A stretch of DNA of 64,000 nt from Chelativorans salis. Its GTDB lineage: Bacteria > Pseudomonadota > Alphaproteobacteria > Rhizobiales > Rhizobiaceae. The first letter of the stretch is position 1. Every line of letters starts with the position of its first letter. The position numbers and the translations under genes were made by a program. Below are positions 55,694-63,517 of this stretch, in pieces. Location: contig NZ_JAOCZP010000015.1 in NCBI RefSeq assembly GCF_025336525.1, positions 1-64,000 of the forward strand. The letters are read 5' to 3'. The notes under the pieces were generated by a model. It ran no database searches, had not been told where the DNA came from, and saw nothing but the letters and a program-made list of their open reading frames with translations.

Positions 55694-57166
55694 TCACGCC
55701 CCGATCCCCGCCAGCGCCTTCTTCTCCCGCCGCCGCTGCACCGATGAAGGAATATTCATCCCCTCCCGATACTTCGCCACCGTCCTGCGGGCCACGTCGA
55801 TGCCGTCCTCGTGCAGAATGTCCATGATGGCATCGTCGGAAAGCACGTTCCCGGCGTCCTCCGCCTCTATCAGCCGGCGGATGCGCTCGCGCACCGCTTC
55901 GGCCGAGTGCGCCTCGCCCCCATCGGCGGCAGCAAGCGCGGCGGTAAAGAAATAGCGCAGTTCGAACAGGCCGCGCGGCGTCATCATGTATTTGTTGGCG
56001 GCCACGCGGCTCACCGTCGATTCGTGCATGCCGATGGCCTCGGCCACCGTACGCAGTTTCAGGGGCCGCAGATGCCGCACCCCGTGCAACAGGAAGGCAT
56101 CCTGTTGGCGCACGATCTCGCTTGCCACCTTCAGGATGGTCTTAGCTCGCTGGTCGAGACTTCGCGCCAGCCAGTTGGCGCTTTGCAGGCAATCGGTGAG
56201 GAAGGCCTTGTCCTCCTTCCCGGCGCGCGCCGAGACAGTGGCGAAATAGGTCTGGTCGACCAGCACCCGCGGCAGCGCATCCTGGTTCAGCTCCACCGCC
56301 CAGCCGCCGTCGGCCGCCGGTCGCACGGTCACGTCCGGCACCACCGGGTCCGCCGGCTCTGTCGTGAATGCGGTACCTGGCTTCGGGTCGAGCGCACGGA
56401 TTTCTCCGAGCATCTCGATGAGGTCCTCCTCATCCACGCCGCACAGCTGCTTCAGCGCATGGAAGTCGCGCTTGGCAAGCAGATCCAGATTGGCGACCAG
56501 GACTTCCATCGCCGGATCCAGCCGATTGCGCGCCTTGAGCTGCAGCGCCAGGCACTCGGCAAGGCTGCGGGCGAAAAGACCCGCGGGATCGAAGGTCTGG
56601 CAGGTCAGCAGAACACGCTCCAGAAGCTCAAGGTCCGCACCGGTGCGGGTGGCAATCTCGCCCATGTCCGCCGTCAGGTAGCCCGCCTCGTCCAACCCCT
56701 CGGCCAGTTCCAGCGCGAGGAGCAGCTCCGCCGGCGCTTCAAAGGAAAAGGCGATTTGCTCGCGCACGTGCTCGCGCAACGTCACCGGTGCGGCCGCCAC
56801 CGCCTCCAGGTTCCAGTCACCACCGCTGGCGAGCCCGTTGCCGCTGGCAGAGCGCCACTGGGCTGAAAGGTCTGGGCCGATTGTTTCGCGCGTGCCGGGA
56901 TCGTCGGGAAACACGTTCTCCAGCGAGCTGTCCAGCCGCTCGGCCATGGCTTCGGCCGTGTTCGGCGCGGCCGCGTCCTCCCGCGCCGGCGTCTCCGACC
57001 CCTCTCCATCCTCGCGCGCGAGCAGAGGATTGCGCTCGATCTCACCGGCGATGAATTGCTCCAGCTCGACATGCGTCAACTGCAGCAGCCGGATCGACTG
57101 CAGCAGTTGCGGTGTCATCACCAGCGACTGGCTCTGCCGTAGATTCAAACTGGGCGAAAGGGCCAT
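55694..57166 (-). CDS. rpoN: RNA polymerase sigma-54 factor
   Basis: A 490-residue sigma-54. The N-terminal activator-contact region is SLNLRQSQSLVMTPQLLQSI followed by RLLQLTHVELEQFIAGEIER. The core-binding part is in the middle, and the DNA-binding C-terminus includes the HTH GMHESTVSRVAANKYM and the RpoN box ARRTVAKYREGMNIPSS. These permit nitrogen, flagellar or other enhancer-dependent transcription. It lies downstream of lptB in the standard lptA-lptB-rpoN order, but hpf does not follow directly. Confidence 0.97.
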   Translation of the reverse strand: MALSPSLNLRQSQSLVMTPQLLQSIRLLQLTHVELEQFIAGEIERNPLLAREDGEGSETPAREDAAAPNTAEAMAERLDSSLENVFPDDPGTRETIGPDLSAQWRSASGNGLASGGDWNLEAVAAAPVTLREHVREQIAFSFEAPAELLLALELAEGLDEAGYLTADMGEIATRTGADLELLERVLLTCQTFDPAGLFARSLAECLALQLKARNRLDPAMEVLVANLDLLAKRDFHALKQLCGVDEEDLIEMLGEIRALDPKPGTAFTTEPADPVVPDVTVRPAADGGWAVELNQDALPRVLVDQTYFATVSARAGKEDKAFLTDCLQSANWLARSLDQRAKTILKVASEIVRQQDAFLLHGVRHLRPLKLRTVAEAIGMHESTVSRVAANKYMMTPRGLFELRYFFTAALAAADGGEAHSAEAVRERIRRLIEAEDAGNVLSDDAIMDILHEDGIDVARRTVAKYREGMNIPSSVQRRREKKALAGIGA

Positions 57167-57310
57167 TTTACTCTACCTGCCCGGTCTTCCGACAATCGCG
57201 GGCCCTTCCCGCAGCTGAATGCGATAAAACTGGCCCGGGATTTGCTTGTCAAGAAAAGACGGTGGCGCGCGATGCGGTAAATGCGCCCGCGGCGCCCCAT
57301 TTAGCAGGAT

Positions 57311-58114
57311 TCAAAAGGTAAAGCTCTCACCGAGATAGAGCCGCCGCACATCGGCATTGCCGACAATATCCTGCGGCCGCCCGTGGGTGAGCACCTGGCC
57401 GGCGTGGATGATATAGGCGCGGTCGATGAGCCCCAGAGTCTCGCGCACGTTATGGTCGGTGATAAGCACGCCGATGCCGCGTCCCGTCAGGTGCCGCACC
57501 AACTCCTGGATGTCGGTCACGGCGATGGGGTCGATGCCGGCGAAGGGTTCGTCAAGCAGCATGAAGTTCGGCTTGCTGGCCAGCGCCCGGGCGATTTCCA
57601 GCCGCCGCCGCTCGCCGCCCGAAAGGGAGACGGAGGGCGCCTTGCGCAGGTGGCTGATGCGGAACTCCTCGAGAAGCGCGTCCAGCGTCCTCTCGCGTTC
57701 CTTGCGGCTTTTCTCCACCACTTCCAGGATGGCACGGATGTTCTTCTCCACCGTCAGTCCGCGGAAGATCGAAGCCTCCTGCGGCAGATAGCCGATGCCC
57801 AGCCTTGCCCGCCGGTACATGGGCATGGAGGTCACGTCGTAACCGTCGATGTGGATGGTGCCCTGGTCGACCGGCACCAGCCCCGTCACCATGTAGAAGC
57901 AGGTGGTCTTGCCGGCACCGTTCGGCCCCAGAAGGCCTACGGCCTCGCCTGCGCGCACGCCCAGCGATACGCCGCTGACCACCTGCCGGTTCTTATAGGC
58001 CTTGGTCAGGCCGCGCGCGATCAGTGTGCCTTTGTAGCGCTCCAGGCCGCTATCCTGCTGCGGTTCAAGGGAAAGCTTGGCGCTTTGGCGCTTGGAAAGT
58101 GAGGAGGCAGCCAC
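57311..58114 (-). CDS. lptB: LPS export ABC transporter ATP-binding protein LptB
   Basis: A 267-residue ATPase that powers LPS extraction by LptFG. Walker A GLLGPNGAGKTTCFYMVTG, Q-loop IGYLPQEASIFRGLTVEKN, signature VSLSGGERRRLEIARAL and Walker B FMLLDEPFAGIDPIAV followed by ITDHNVRETLGL are all LptB hallmarks. It has about 25 extra N-terminal residues (SLSKRQSAKLSLEPQQ), so a shorter start is possible. It follows lptA by 7 bases and precedes rpoN by about 145 bases. Confidence 0.96.
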   Translation of the reverse strand: MAASSLSKRQSAKLSLEPQQDSGLERYKGTLIARGLTKAYKNRQVVSGVSLGVRAGEAVGLLGPNGAGKTTCFYMVTGLVPVDQGTIHIDGYDVTSMPMYRRARLGIGYLPQEASIFRGLTVEKNIRAILEVVEKSRKERERTLDALLEEFRISHLRKAPSVSLSGGERRRLEIARALASKPNFMLLDEPFAGIDPIAVTDIQELVRHLTGRGIGVLITDHNVRETLGLIDRAYIIHAGQVLTHGRPQDIVGNADVRRLYLGESFTF

Positions 58115-58121
58115 GAAATAC

Positions 58122-58676
58122 CTATTGCCGGTTCTGCGAGTCGGGAGTGAGCAGCATCCGCACGCGTCCGGTCGAGCCTTCTTCCTTGCAGCTTTCCAAC
58201 GTCGCCTGCCCCGTTGCCATCTGCACCGTCAGCTTGCAGCCGACGATGACGTTCTCTCCCTCCGACAGCACCACCTCCTTGCCCGAAAGCACCAGCACCT
58301 CGGTCTTCATGTCGAAGGTGCCGCGTTCGCCCGTCGCCACCTGGTTCTCGGATTTGACGTAGACCCCGCCTTCCACCTCCAACCGATCGATCTGCGCGCT
58401 GCCGGTGGTCGCCGAGCCGCCCTGGCGGTCGTAATAGACCGTCATCCGAGCCGACTTGAGGAGCGTGGGCCCCTGCACGACTGAGACGTTGCCGATAAAG
58501 ACTCCCTTGCTCTCGCTCTCGTCCACTTCGAAGCGGTCGCTTTCGATCTGGATCGGCTCGTCGCCGGAGAGCTTCAGCCCGGTAAGCTGGCCCTGCCTGT
58601 TGTCCTGCGCCAGGGCCGTGTTCGCCGCCGCGAGCGCCAGGCTCCCGGCCACAAGCAAATTGGAAATCCTATTCAT
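58122..58676 (-). CDS. lptA: LPS transport periplasmic protein LptA
   Basis: A 184-residue periplasmic beta-jellyroll protein of the Lpt bridge. A signal peptide covers residues 1-23 (LLVAGSLALAAANTALA). The OstA-type core has PIQIESDRFEVDESESKGVF, VSVVQGPTLLKSARMTVYY and DRLEVEGGVYVKSENQVATG. The ATG at 58676 gives a proper signal peptide; a longer in-frame start at 58730 is rejected. It overlaps the end of lptC by 8 bases and precedes lptB by 7 bases, so the three genes are one unit. Confidence 0.93.
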   Translation of the reverse strand: MNRISNLLVAGSLALAAANTALAQDNRQGQLTGLKLSGDEPIQIESDRFEVDESESKGVFIGNVSVVQGPTLLKSARMTVYYDRQGGSATTGSAQIDRLEVEGGVYVKSENQVATGERGTFDMKTEVLVLSGKEVVLSEGENVIVGCKLTVQMATGQATLESCKEEGSTGRVRMLLTPDSQNRQ

Positions 58677-59409
58677 TGCCGCTGCCCTCTCCGTCCCGTT
58701 CCTGTGCCGGCCGCATCGTCTCCGGATCAATCTCCACGCGCACGCGATTCTCGAATACCAGCTTCTTGCCGCCGTTCGAAGCGTGCAGCGAATCGGCGTT
58801 GATGCGCATCCCGTCCATCTCGATCTCCACCGGCTTGTCCGTGGTGAGATCGTTGGAGGCGATATCTATTTCTGCCGACTGCAGCCGTGCAACGAACCCG
58901 GAGGTCGTCCTGAACGTAATCTCTGTATCGAGCGTCAGGCGGTCGTTCGCGCGGTCGAACGTGCCACGCGCCGCGCTGATCGTCGCCTCGTCGTCGGCGT
59001 CGATCGGCAGCGTGGCCTTGATCTCTTCCATCTTGATAGGAGCGTCAGAGGTTCCGATCGCCTGCAGCGCCTTCGCAGCCGTCACCGTGTAGGGGCGGCG
59101 GTCGCTGGTAAAGCCGTCGAGCGTCGGGTTTTCGATCACGAGATTGCCGTCTTCGATCGCCGTGGAGCCGAGGCCGATCGTGCTTCCGCCGACCGAGGGG
59201 AAGAAAGAATAGCCCAGGAACAGCACCGACACCAACACCGCAACGACCGGAAGTGCGAACTTCAGCACCCGCACACGGCGCGAGTGGCGCGCGGCACTGG
59301 CGAAGACGTCCGCCCCGCGCTCCGCGCGCGCCACGACATCCGAATCCCGCGTATGCAGGCCGGCGCGCGCGCTGTCCGTATTGGCCCCCGCCTTGCGGGC
59401 GTTGTCCAT
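58669..59409 (-). CDS. lptC: LPS export protein LptC
   Basis: A 246-residue bitopic membrane protein that hands LPS from LptBFG to LptA. One membrane segment near residues 49-67 (VLKFALPVVAVLVSVLFLGY) is followed by a periplasmic jellyroll with NPTLDGFTSDRRPYTVTAAK and AEIDIASNDLTTDKPVEIEM. The ATG at 59409 has AGGAG upstream; an in-frame start at 59559 adds 50 residues without family support. The 3' end overlaps lptA. The membrane segment near the N-terminus and the flanking genes make the assignment firm. Confidence 0.92.
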   Translation of the reverse strand: MDNARKAGANTDSARAGLHTRDSDVVARAERGADVFASAARHSRRVRVLKFALPVVAVLVSVLFLGYSFFPSVGGSTIGLGSTAIEDGNLVIENPTLDGFTSDRRPYTVTAAKALQAIGTSDAPIKMEEIKATLPIDADDEATISAARGTFDRANDRLTLDTEITFRTTSGFVARLQSAEIDIASNDLTTDKPVEIEMDGMRINADSLHASNGGKKLVFENRVRVEIDPETMRPAQERDGEGSGNE

Positions 59410-59710
59410 CTGATCGCTCCTGACGGGAGAAAGGGGAGGCACCCTCATCTCGGCCGCGCGCTGCGTGACCGGCCGTGCCACGGCACCGTCCTTCGTCACG
59501 CGCTGCAGTCTCCACATAGGGTCCCTTGCCCGCTCGCCCACTACGGCGTTACACCGCAATATGGCTATTCTTGGGTTAACGTCAGGTACTTAACCCGCTG
59601 CTATGCAAGCTTAACCTTGATCGCGGGACGGTGAAACTATGTAGCTCATAAGCGCGGCTTCGTCTAAAAGGCAAGCCCAGAGACCCTCTCACCCATCCAG
59701 CGAGGCCCCT
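59410..59710. promoter_or_regulatory. Divergent lptC/sppA intergenic region with TTAAC repeats
   Basis: A 301-base gene-free stretch. GGGTTAA (59573-59579) and TTAACCC (59590-59596) form a 7-bp inverted repeat with a 10-base gap, and a further TTAACC lies at 59611-59616. TTAA cores therefore start at 59576, 59590 and 59611 (14 and 21 bases apart). These resemble CtrA half-sites but none has the N7 spacing. I find no convincing -35/-10 pair. Confidence 0.4.
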
Positions 59711-60682
59711 ATGTCCACCCGAGCCGACGATCTGATCGACCGCCGCCGCCTCCGGCGCAAGCTCACCTTCTGGCGCGTGATCGCCTTTCTGATCATCGCC
59801 CTGGCGCTTGCCGCCTCCGTACAATGGATGTTCGGCGAGCATATCGGCACGGCGACCGCCCACATCGCTCAGGTGCGCATCGAGGGCACCATCACCGAGG
59901 ACGACGAGCTTCTCGATCGGCTCGACCGCATCCGCGAGTCCACAACCGCGAAGGGGGTCATCCTCACCATCGATTCGCCCGGCGGCACGACCGCCGGCGG
60001 CGAGGCTATCTTCGAAGAGATTCGCCGCCTGGCCGAGGAGAAGCCGGTGGTCGCGCAGGTGGGCACCCTGGCCGCTTCCGCAGGATACATGATCGCCAGC
60101 GCGGCGGATCATATCGTCGTACGCCAGTCCTCCATCGTCGGCTCCATCGGCGTCATCGTGCAGATCCCCAATGTTACCGGGCTGATGGACAATGTCGGCG
60201 TCACGGTGGAAGAGGTGAAGTCGTCGCCGCTCAAGGCCGAGCCCTCGCCCTTCAACCAGACGACGGAGGAGGAGCGCGCGATGCTGCGTGCCATGGTGCT
60301 CGACAGCTACGACTGGTTCATCGGGCTCGTCACGGATCGTCGGCCGCTCTCGCGCAGCGAGGTGAAAGCGCTTGCCGACGGCTCGGTGTTCACTGGGCGC
60401 CAGGCACTCGAGCGCAAGCTGGTCGATGCGCTCGGCGGCGTGCGCGAGGCCAGGGAATGGCTTGTCGAAAGGGGTGTCGACGAGAATCTGAGCATCGTTG
60501 AGTGGAAGGCGGACTCTTCCGGCGGATCGCTGTTCCTGCCCGAGGTTACCGCCGCGTGGCTGGCCCGGGTGCTCGGCCTTCCGCACGAGCGTGGCATCTT
60601 GTCCTTCCTGGGTGCTGAACGCATCTTTCTTGACGGTCTGCTGTCGGTCTGGCAACCTGAAATGACCCACTTGCCGGATTGA
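59711..60682 (+). CDS. sppA: Signal peptide peptidase SppA (short type)
   Basis: A 323-residue membrane-bound serine/lysine protease that degrades leftover signal peptides. A membrane anchor lies near residues 20-40 ([18 protein letters not shown]). [18 protein letters not shown] is the oxyanion region, the nucleophile Ser is in [19 protein letters not shown], and the Lys base is in [37 protein letters not shown] is also conserved. It is the half-length (36 kDa) form. ihfB follows after about 55 bases. Confidence 0.95.
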   Translation: MSTRADDLIDRRRLRRKLTFWRVIAFLIIALALAASVQWMFGEHIGTATAHIAQVRIEGTITEDDELLDRLDRIRESTTAKGVILTIDSPGGTTAGGEAIFEEIRRLAEEKPVVAQVGTLAASAGYMIASAADHIVVRQSSIVGSIGVIVQIPNVTGLMDNVGVTVEEVKSSPLKAEPSPFNQTTEEERAMLRAMVLDSYDWFIGLVTDRRPLSRSEVKALADGSVFTGRQALERKLVDALGGVREAREWLVERGVDENLSIVEWKADSSGGSLFLPEVTAAWLARVLGLPHERGILSFLGAERIFLDGLLSVWQPEMTHLPD

Positions 60683-60738
60683 TATTACAGCAAAAATTGC
60701 AACAATCCCCAGGCAATCAAAGCGGCGGAAACGAAATC

Positions 60739-61023
60739 ATGATCAAGTCTGAGCTCGTGCAGACCATCGCCAACCGCAACCCGCATCTGTTTCTGCGCGA
60801 CGTGGAAAACATCGTGAATGCGATCTTTGAGGAGATCACCGACGCCCTAGCGGAGGGCAACCGTGTCGAACTGCGCGGTTTTGGCGCCTTCTCGGTGAAA
60901 AACCGCCCTGCGCGCACGGGCCGCAACCCGCGCACCGGCGAATCGGTCTATGTCGAGGAGAAGTGGGTTCCCTTCTTCAAGACGGGCAAGGAACTGCGCG
61001 AGCGGCTGAACGCGGAAGAGTAG
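60739..61023 (+). CDS. ihfB: Integration host factor beta subunit
   Basis: A 94-residue nucleoid protein that pairs with IhfA and bends DNA. The start is [20 protein letters not shown], followed by [19 protein letters not shown] and the DNA-inserting arm [20 protein letters not shown] with RNPRTGESV. The ATG at 60739 is the family start; an upstream in-frame start at 60679 is not conserved. It sits between sppA and a LapA/DUF1049 protein, a standard arrangement in Rhizobiales. IHF is also the usual partner of sigma-54 promoters. Confidence 0.96.
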   Translation: MIKSELVQTIANRNPHLFLRDVENIVNAIFEEITDALAEGNRVELRGFGAFSVKNRPARTGRNPRTGESVYVEEKWVPFFKTGKELRERLNAEE

Positions 61024-61067
61024 CTCCTTTCCCTGGTGCCCATTTCCATGAAAAGGCGGGAGTCCGT

Positions 61068-61385
61068 ATGTTCAATCGTATCGTGATCGTGCTGGTATTT
61101 GTGCCGCTGGCGATCATCCTCATCGCTCTCGCCGTGGCCAACCGCGCAAGCACCGCCTTCACGGTCGATCCCTTCAACCCCGGCAATCCTGGCCTGACGG
61201 TGGAAATGCCGCTGTTCGTCTATCTCTTTGCCGCGCTCCTTCTCGGCATGTTCATCGGCAGCATTGCCACATGGTTCCGCCAGGGCCGCTATCGCCGCAT
61301 AGCCCGAGAGCGGACGCAAGAGGTCGAGCAGTTGCGCACGGCCGAGCACCAGAAAAGCTCCGCCCTTGCCCCCACGGACGTCTGA
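61068..61385 (+). CDS. LapA/DUF1049 family membrane protein
   Basis: A 105-residue small membrane protein of the LapA (DUF1049) family, which in E. coli is part of LPS assembly regulation with LapB. Two hydrophobic segments, about residues 2-24 (IVIVLVFVPLAIILIALAV) and 44-65 (PLFVYLFAALLLGMFIGSI), flank a short periplasmic loop containing NRASTAFTVDPFNP. The charged C-terminus (RYRRIARERTQEVEQLR) is cytosolic coiled-coil. AGGCGGGAG precedes the ATG. It follows ihfB by about 45 bases and precedes the ornithine cyclodeaminase-like gene by 8. Confidence 0.87.
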   Translation: MFNRIVIVLVFVPLAIILIALAVANRASTAFTVDPFNPGNPGLTVEMPLFVYLFAALLLGMFIGSIATWFRQGRYRRIARERTQEVEQLRTAEHQKSSALAPTDV

Positions 61386-61393
61386 TACCTTTC

Positions 61394-62353
61394 ATGCTCA
61401 CAATCTCCGCCGCCGACGTCGATAAAAGCCTCACCTATGAAGGTCTCGTGGAAACGCTACGCGAAGCCTTCCGCGCCGGCGCCGTGCAGCCGGTTCGCCA
61501 CCATCATACCATCGAGCGCCCCCGAGGCAGCGACAGCACGCTGCTCCTCATGCCCGCCTGGAGCGATTTCGCTGCCGAGGAAGGCGACGGCCATATCGGC
61601 GTTAAGATCGCCGCCGTCTCGCCGGACAACAACGCCATCGGCAAACCCGCCGTCATGGGCGTCTATCTGCTGATGGACGGGAAGACGGGCGAGCCGCAGG
61701 CCCTTATAGACGGCCAGCGCCTCACTCTGTGGCGCACCGCCTGCGCCTCCGCCCTCGCCACCTCCTATCTCGCCCGCCCCGATGCCGAGCGCCTTCTCGT
61801 TGTCGGCGCCGGCGCGCTCGCCTCACACCTCGCCCGCGCCCATGCAAGCCAGCGGTCCATCCGCGAGGTGAGGATCTGGAACCGCACCCCCGCAAACGCC
61901 GAGAAGGTGGCCGAGACGCTGCGCGCCGAGGGAATGGACGCAAACGTTGTCGATGACCTCGACGTGGCCGTCGGCTGGGCGCACATCGTCACCTGCGCCA
62001 CGCTCTCCACCGTGCCGCTGGTTCGCGGTGCCGTGCTTTCGCCCGGCACACATGTTGATCTCGTCGGCGCCTTCTCGCCCACTATGCGCGAAAGCGACGA
62101 CGAGGCGCTTTACCGCGCCTCCGTTTATGTTGACACGCACGCCGGCGCTACCAAGGAAGCCGGCGACATCGTCCAGGGCATCAAGTCCGGCGCGCTGGCG
62201 CCCGCCGACATCAAAGCCGACCTCTTCGAGCTGACGCGCGGTGAAAAACCCGGCCGACAAAGCGACGACGAAATCACTCTCTTCAAGTCCGTCGGCGCCG
62301 CCATCGAGGACTTCGCCGCCGGCATCGCCGTCTACCGCGCCTTCAAGAGCTGA
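61394..62353 (+). CDS. Ornithine cyclodeaminase/mu-crystallin family protein
   Basis: A 319-residue NAD(P)-binding protein of the ornithine cyclodeaminase superfamily. The family includes ornithine cyclodeaminase, alanine dehydrogenase-like enzymes and pyrroline/piperideine-2-carboxylate reductase, so the reaction is not certain. Markers are HTIERPRGSDSTLLLMPAW, IGVKIAAVSPDNNAIGKPAV, the substrate Arg/Lys region RLTLWRTACASALATSYLA, and the Rossmann loop LLVVGAGALASHLARAHAS. GTHVDLVGAFSPTMRESDD is conserved. It follows the DUF1049 gene closely. A palindromic intergenic element follows it. Confidence 0.88.
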   Translation: MLTISAADVDKSLTYEGLVETLREAFRAGAVQPVRHHHTIERPRGSDSTLLLMPAWSDFAAEEGDGHIGVKIAAVSPDNNAIGKPAVMGVYLLMDGKTGEPQALIDGQRLTLWRTACASALATSYLARPDAERLLVVGAGALASHLARAHASQRSIREVRIWNRTPANAEKVAETLRAEGMDANVVDDLDVAVGWAHIVTCATLSTVPLVRGAVLSPGTHVDLVGAFSPTMRESDDEALYRASVYVDTHAGATKEAGDIVQGIKSGALAPADIKADLFELTRGEKPGRQSDDEITLFKSVGAAIEDFAAGIAVYRAFKS

Positions 62354-62446
62354 CGCCCCTCCTCCTCGAAGGGAGGGTGGACGGCCGCTCCCAGGCGAAT
62401 GGCGGGTGGGGTCGTCGTGGCAATGCCACGTCTGCCGACCACCCGC
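62354..62446. repeat. REP/BIME-like palindromic intergenic element
   Basis: Two hairpins in 93 bases. First, CCCTCC (62357-62362) pairs with GGAGGG (62372-62377). Second, GCGGGT (62402-62407) with ACCCGC (62441-62446), continued after a 2-base bulge by GGTCG (62410-62414) with CGACC (62436-62440), and capped by CGTGG/CCACG (62416-62420 with 62426-62430). This resembles the CCCTCC...GGGTGGGGTC intergenic repeats I recall from Rhizobiales genomes. Bases 62447-62512 carry no other structure. Confidence 0.5.
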
Positions 62447-62512
62447 TTATTGCGCCCCCCGAACCGCTATGGCAGAAGCGGCGCAGGCTTAATCCCTCAA
62501 GCTCCGGAGCCC

Positions 62513-63517
62513 TTGTTGAAGCCGTCGCGGGACAAGAACCGTCACCACCGCCAGCGCACCGAAAGCCGCGACAGGCAGCCCTCTGCCGTCGCGCGCACGC
62601 CCGGTCGCCGCGCCGGCCCGCTCCCCGACGAGCGCCTTCCGCTCATCCTGGAGGTGACGCCCGACGAGAACTACACGCTCCTCGATTCAGGCGCCGGCCG
62701 TAAGCTGGAGCAATATGGGCCCTACCGCATCGTCCGCCCCGAGGGGCAGGCGTTCTGGCAGCCGGCCTGGGATGAGGCAGAGTGGGAAAAGGCCGATGCC
62801 GTCTTCACCGGCGATGTGGACGAAGAGGGCATAGGCCGCTGGCGCTTTCCGAAAACGCCACTCGGCGAAACCTGGCCCATGCGCCATGACGGCATCGCCT
62901 ATCTCGGCCGCTTCACCTCCTTCCGCCATGTCGGCGTGTTCCCGGAGCAGGCCTCTCACTGGTCACACATGGCAGGGCTCATCGAGGAGGCGCGCCGCCC
63001 GGTCAAGGTGCTCAACCTCTTCGGCTACACCGGCCTTGCCTCGCTGGTCGCCGCCCGCGCCGGCGCCCAAGTCACCCATGTCGATGCCTCAAAGAAGGCC
63101 ATCGGCTGGGCGCGCGAGAACCAGGAGATGGCGGGGCTTTCCGATCGCCCGATCCGCTGGATCTGCGAGGACGCGATGAAGTTCGCCGAGCGCGAGGCAC
63201 GCCGCGGAAATGCGTACGACATAGTACTTCTCGACCCACCCGCCTATGGCCGTGGTCCCAAGGGGGAGGTCTGGCAGCTTTTCGAGCATCTGCCGGGCCT
63301 GGTGGAGACCTGCCGTGCGATCCTTTCGCAAAAGCCGCTTGCCGTGGTGCTCACGGCCTATTCCATCCGCGCCTCCTTCTTCGCCATCCACACATTGATG
63401 CGCGATTCCTTCGCCGGCATGGGCGGCCGTGTCGAATCGGGCGAACTGGTCATCCGCGAGAAATCGGCCGGCCGCGCGCTCTCCACCTCGCTCTTCTCGC
63501 GCTGGGTGGCCCGATGA
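62513..63517 (+). CDS. Class I SAM-dependent rRNA methyltransferase-like protein (RlmI-like)
   Basis: A roughly 334-residue methyltransferase. After a basic, low-complexity N-terminus the domain has ERLPLILEVTPDENYTLLDS and YGPYRIVRPEGQAFWQPAWD. The SAM fold is VLNLFGYTGLASLVAARAGA (motif I), THVDASKKAIGWARENQ and DIVLLDPPAYGRGPKGEVWQ with the DPPxYG motif of RlmI/RlmL-type 23S rRNA m5C enzymes. The target base is unknown. No ATG is well placed: TTG 62513 follows CGGAG, while ATG 62423 falls inside the palindromic element, so the start is uncertain. It overlaps the next gene (ATGA). Confidence 0.85.
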   Translation: MLKPSRDKNRHHRQRTESRDRQPSAVARTPGRRAGPLPDERLPLILEVTPDENYTLLDSGAGRKLEQYGPYRIVRPEGQAFWQPAWDEAEWEKADAVFTGDVDEEGIGRWRFPKTPLGETWPMRHDGIAYLGRFTSFRHVGVFPEQASHWSHMAGLIEEARRPVKVLNLFGYTGLASLVAARAGAQVTHVDASKKAIGWARENQEMAGLSDRPIRWICEDAMKFAEREARRGNAYDIVLLDPPAYGRGPKGEVWQLFEHLPGLVETCRAILSQKPLAVVLTAYSIRASFFAIHTLMRDSFAGMGGRVESGELVIREKSAGRALSTSLFSRWVAR

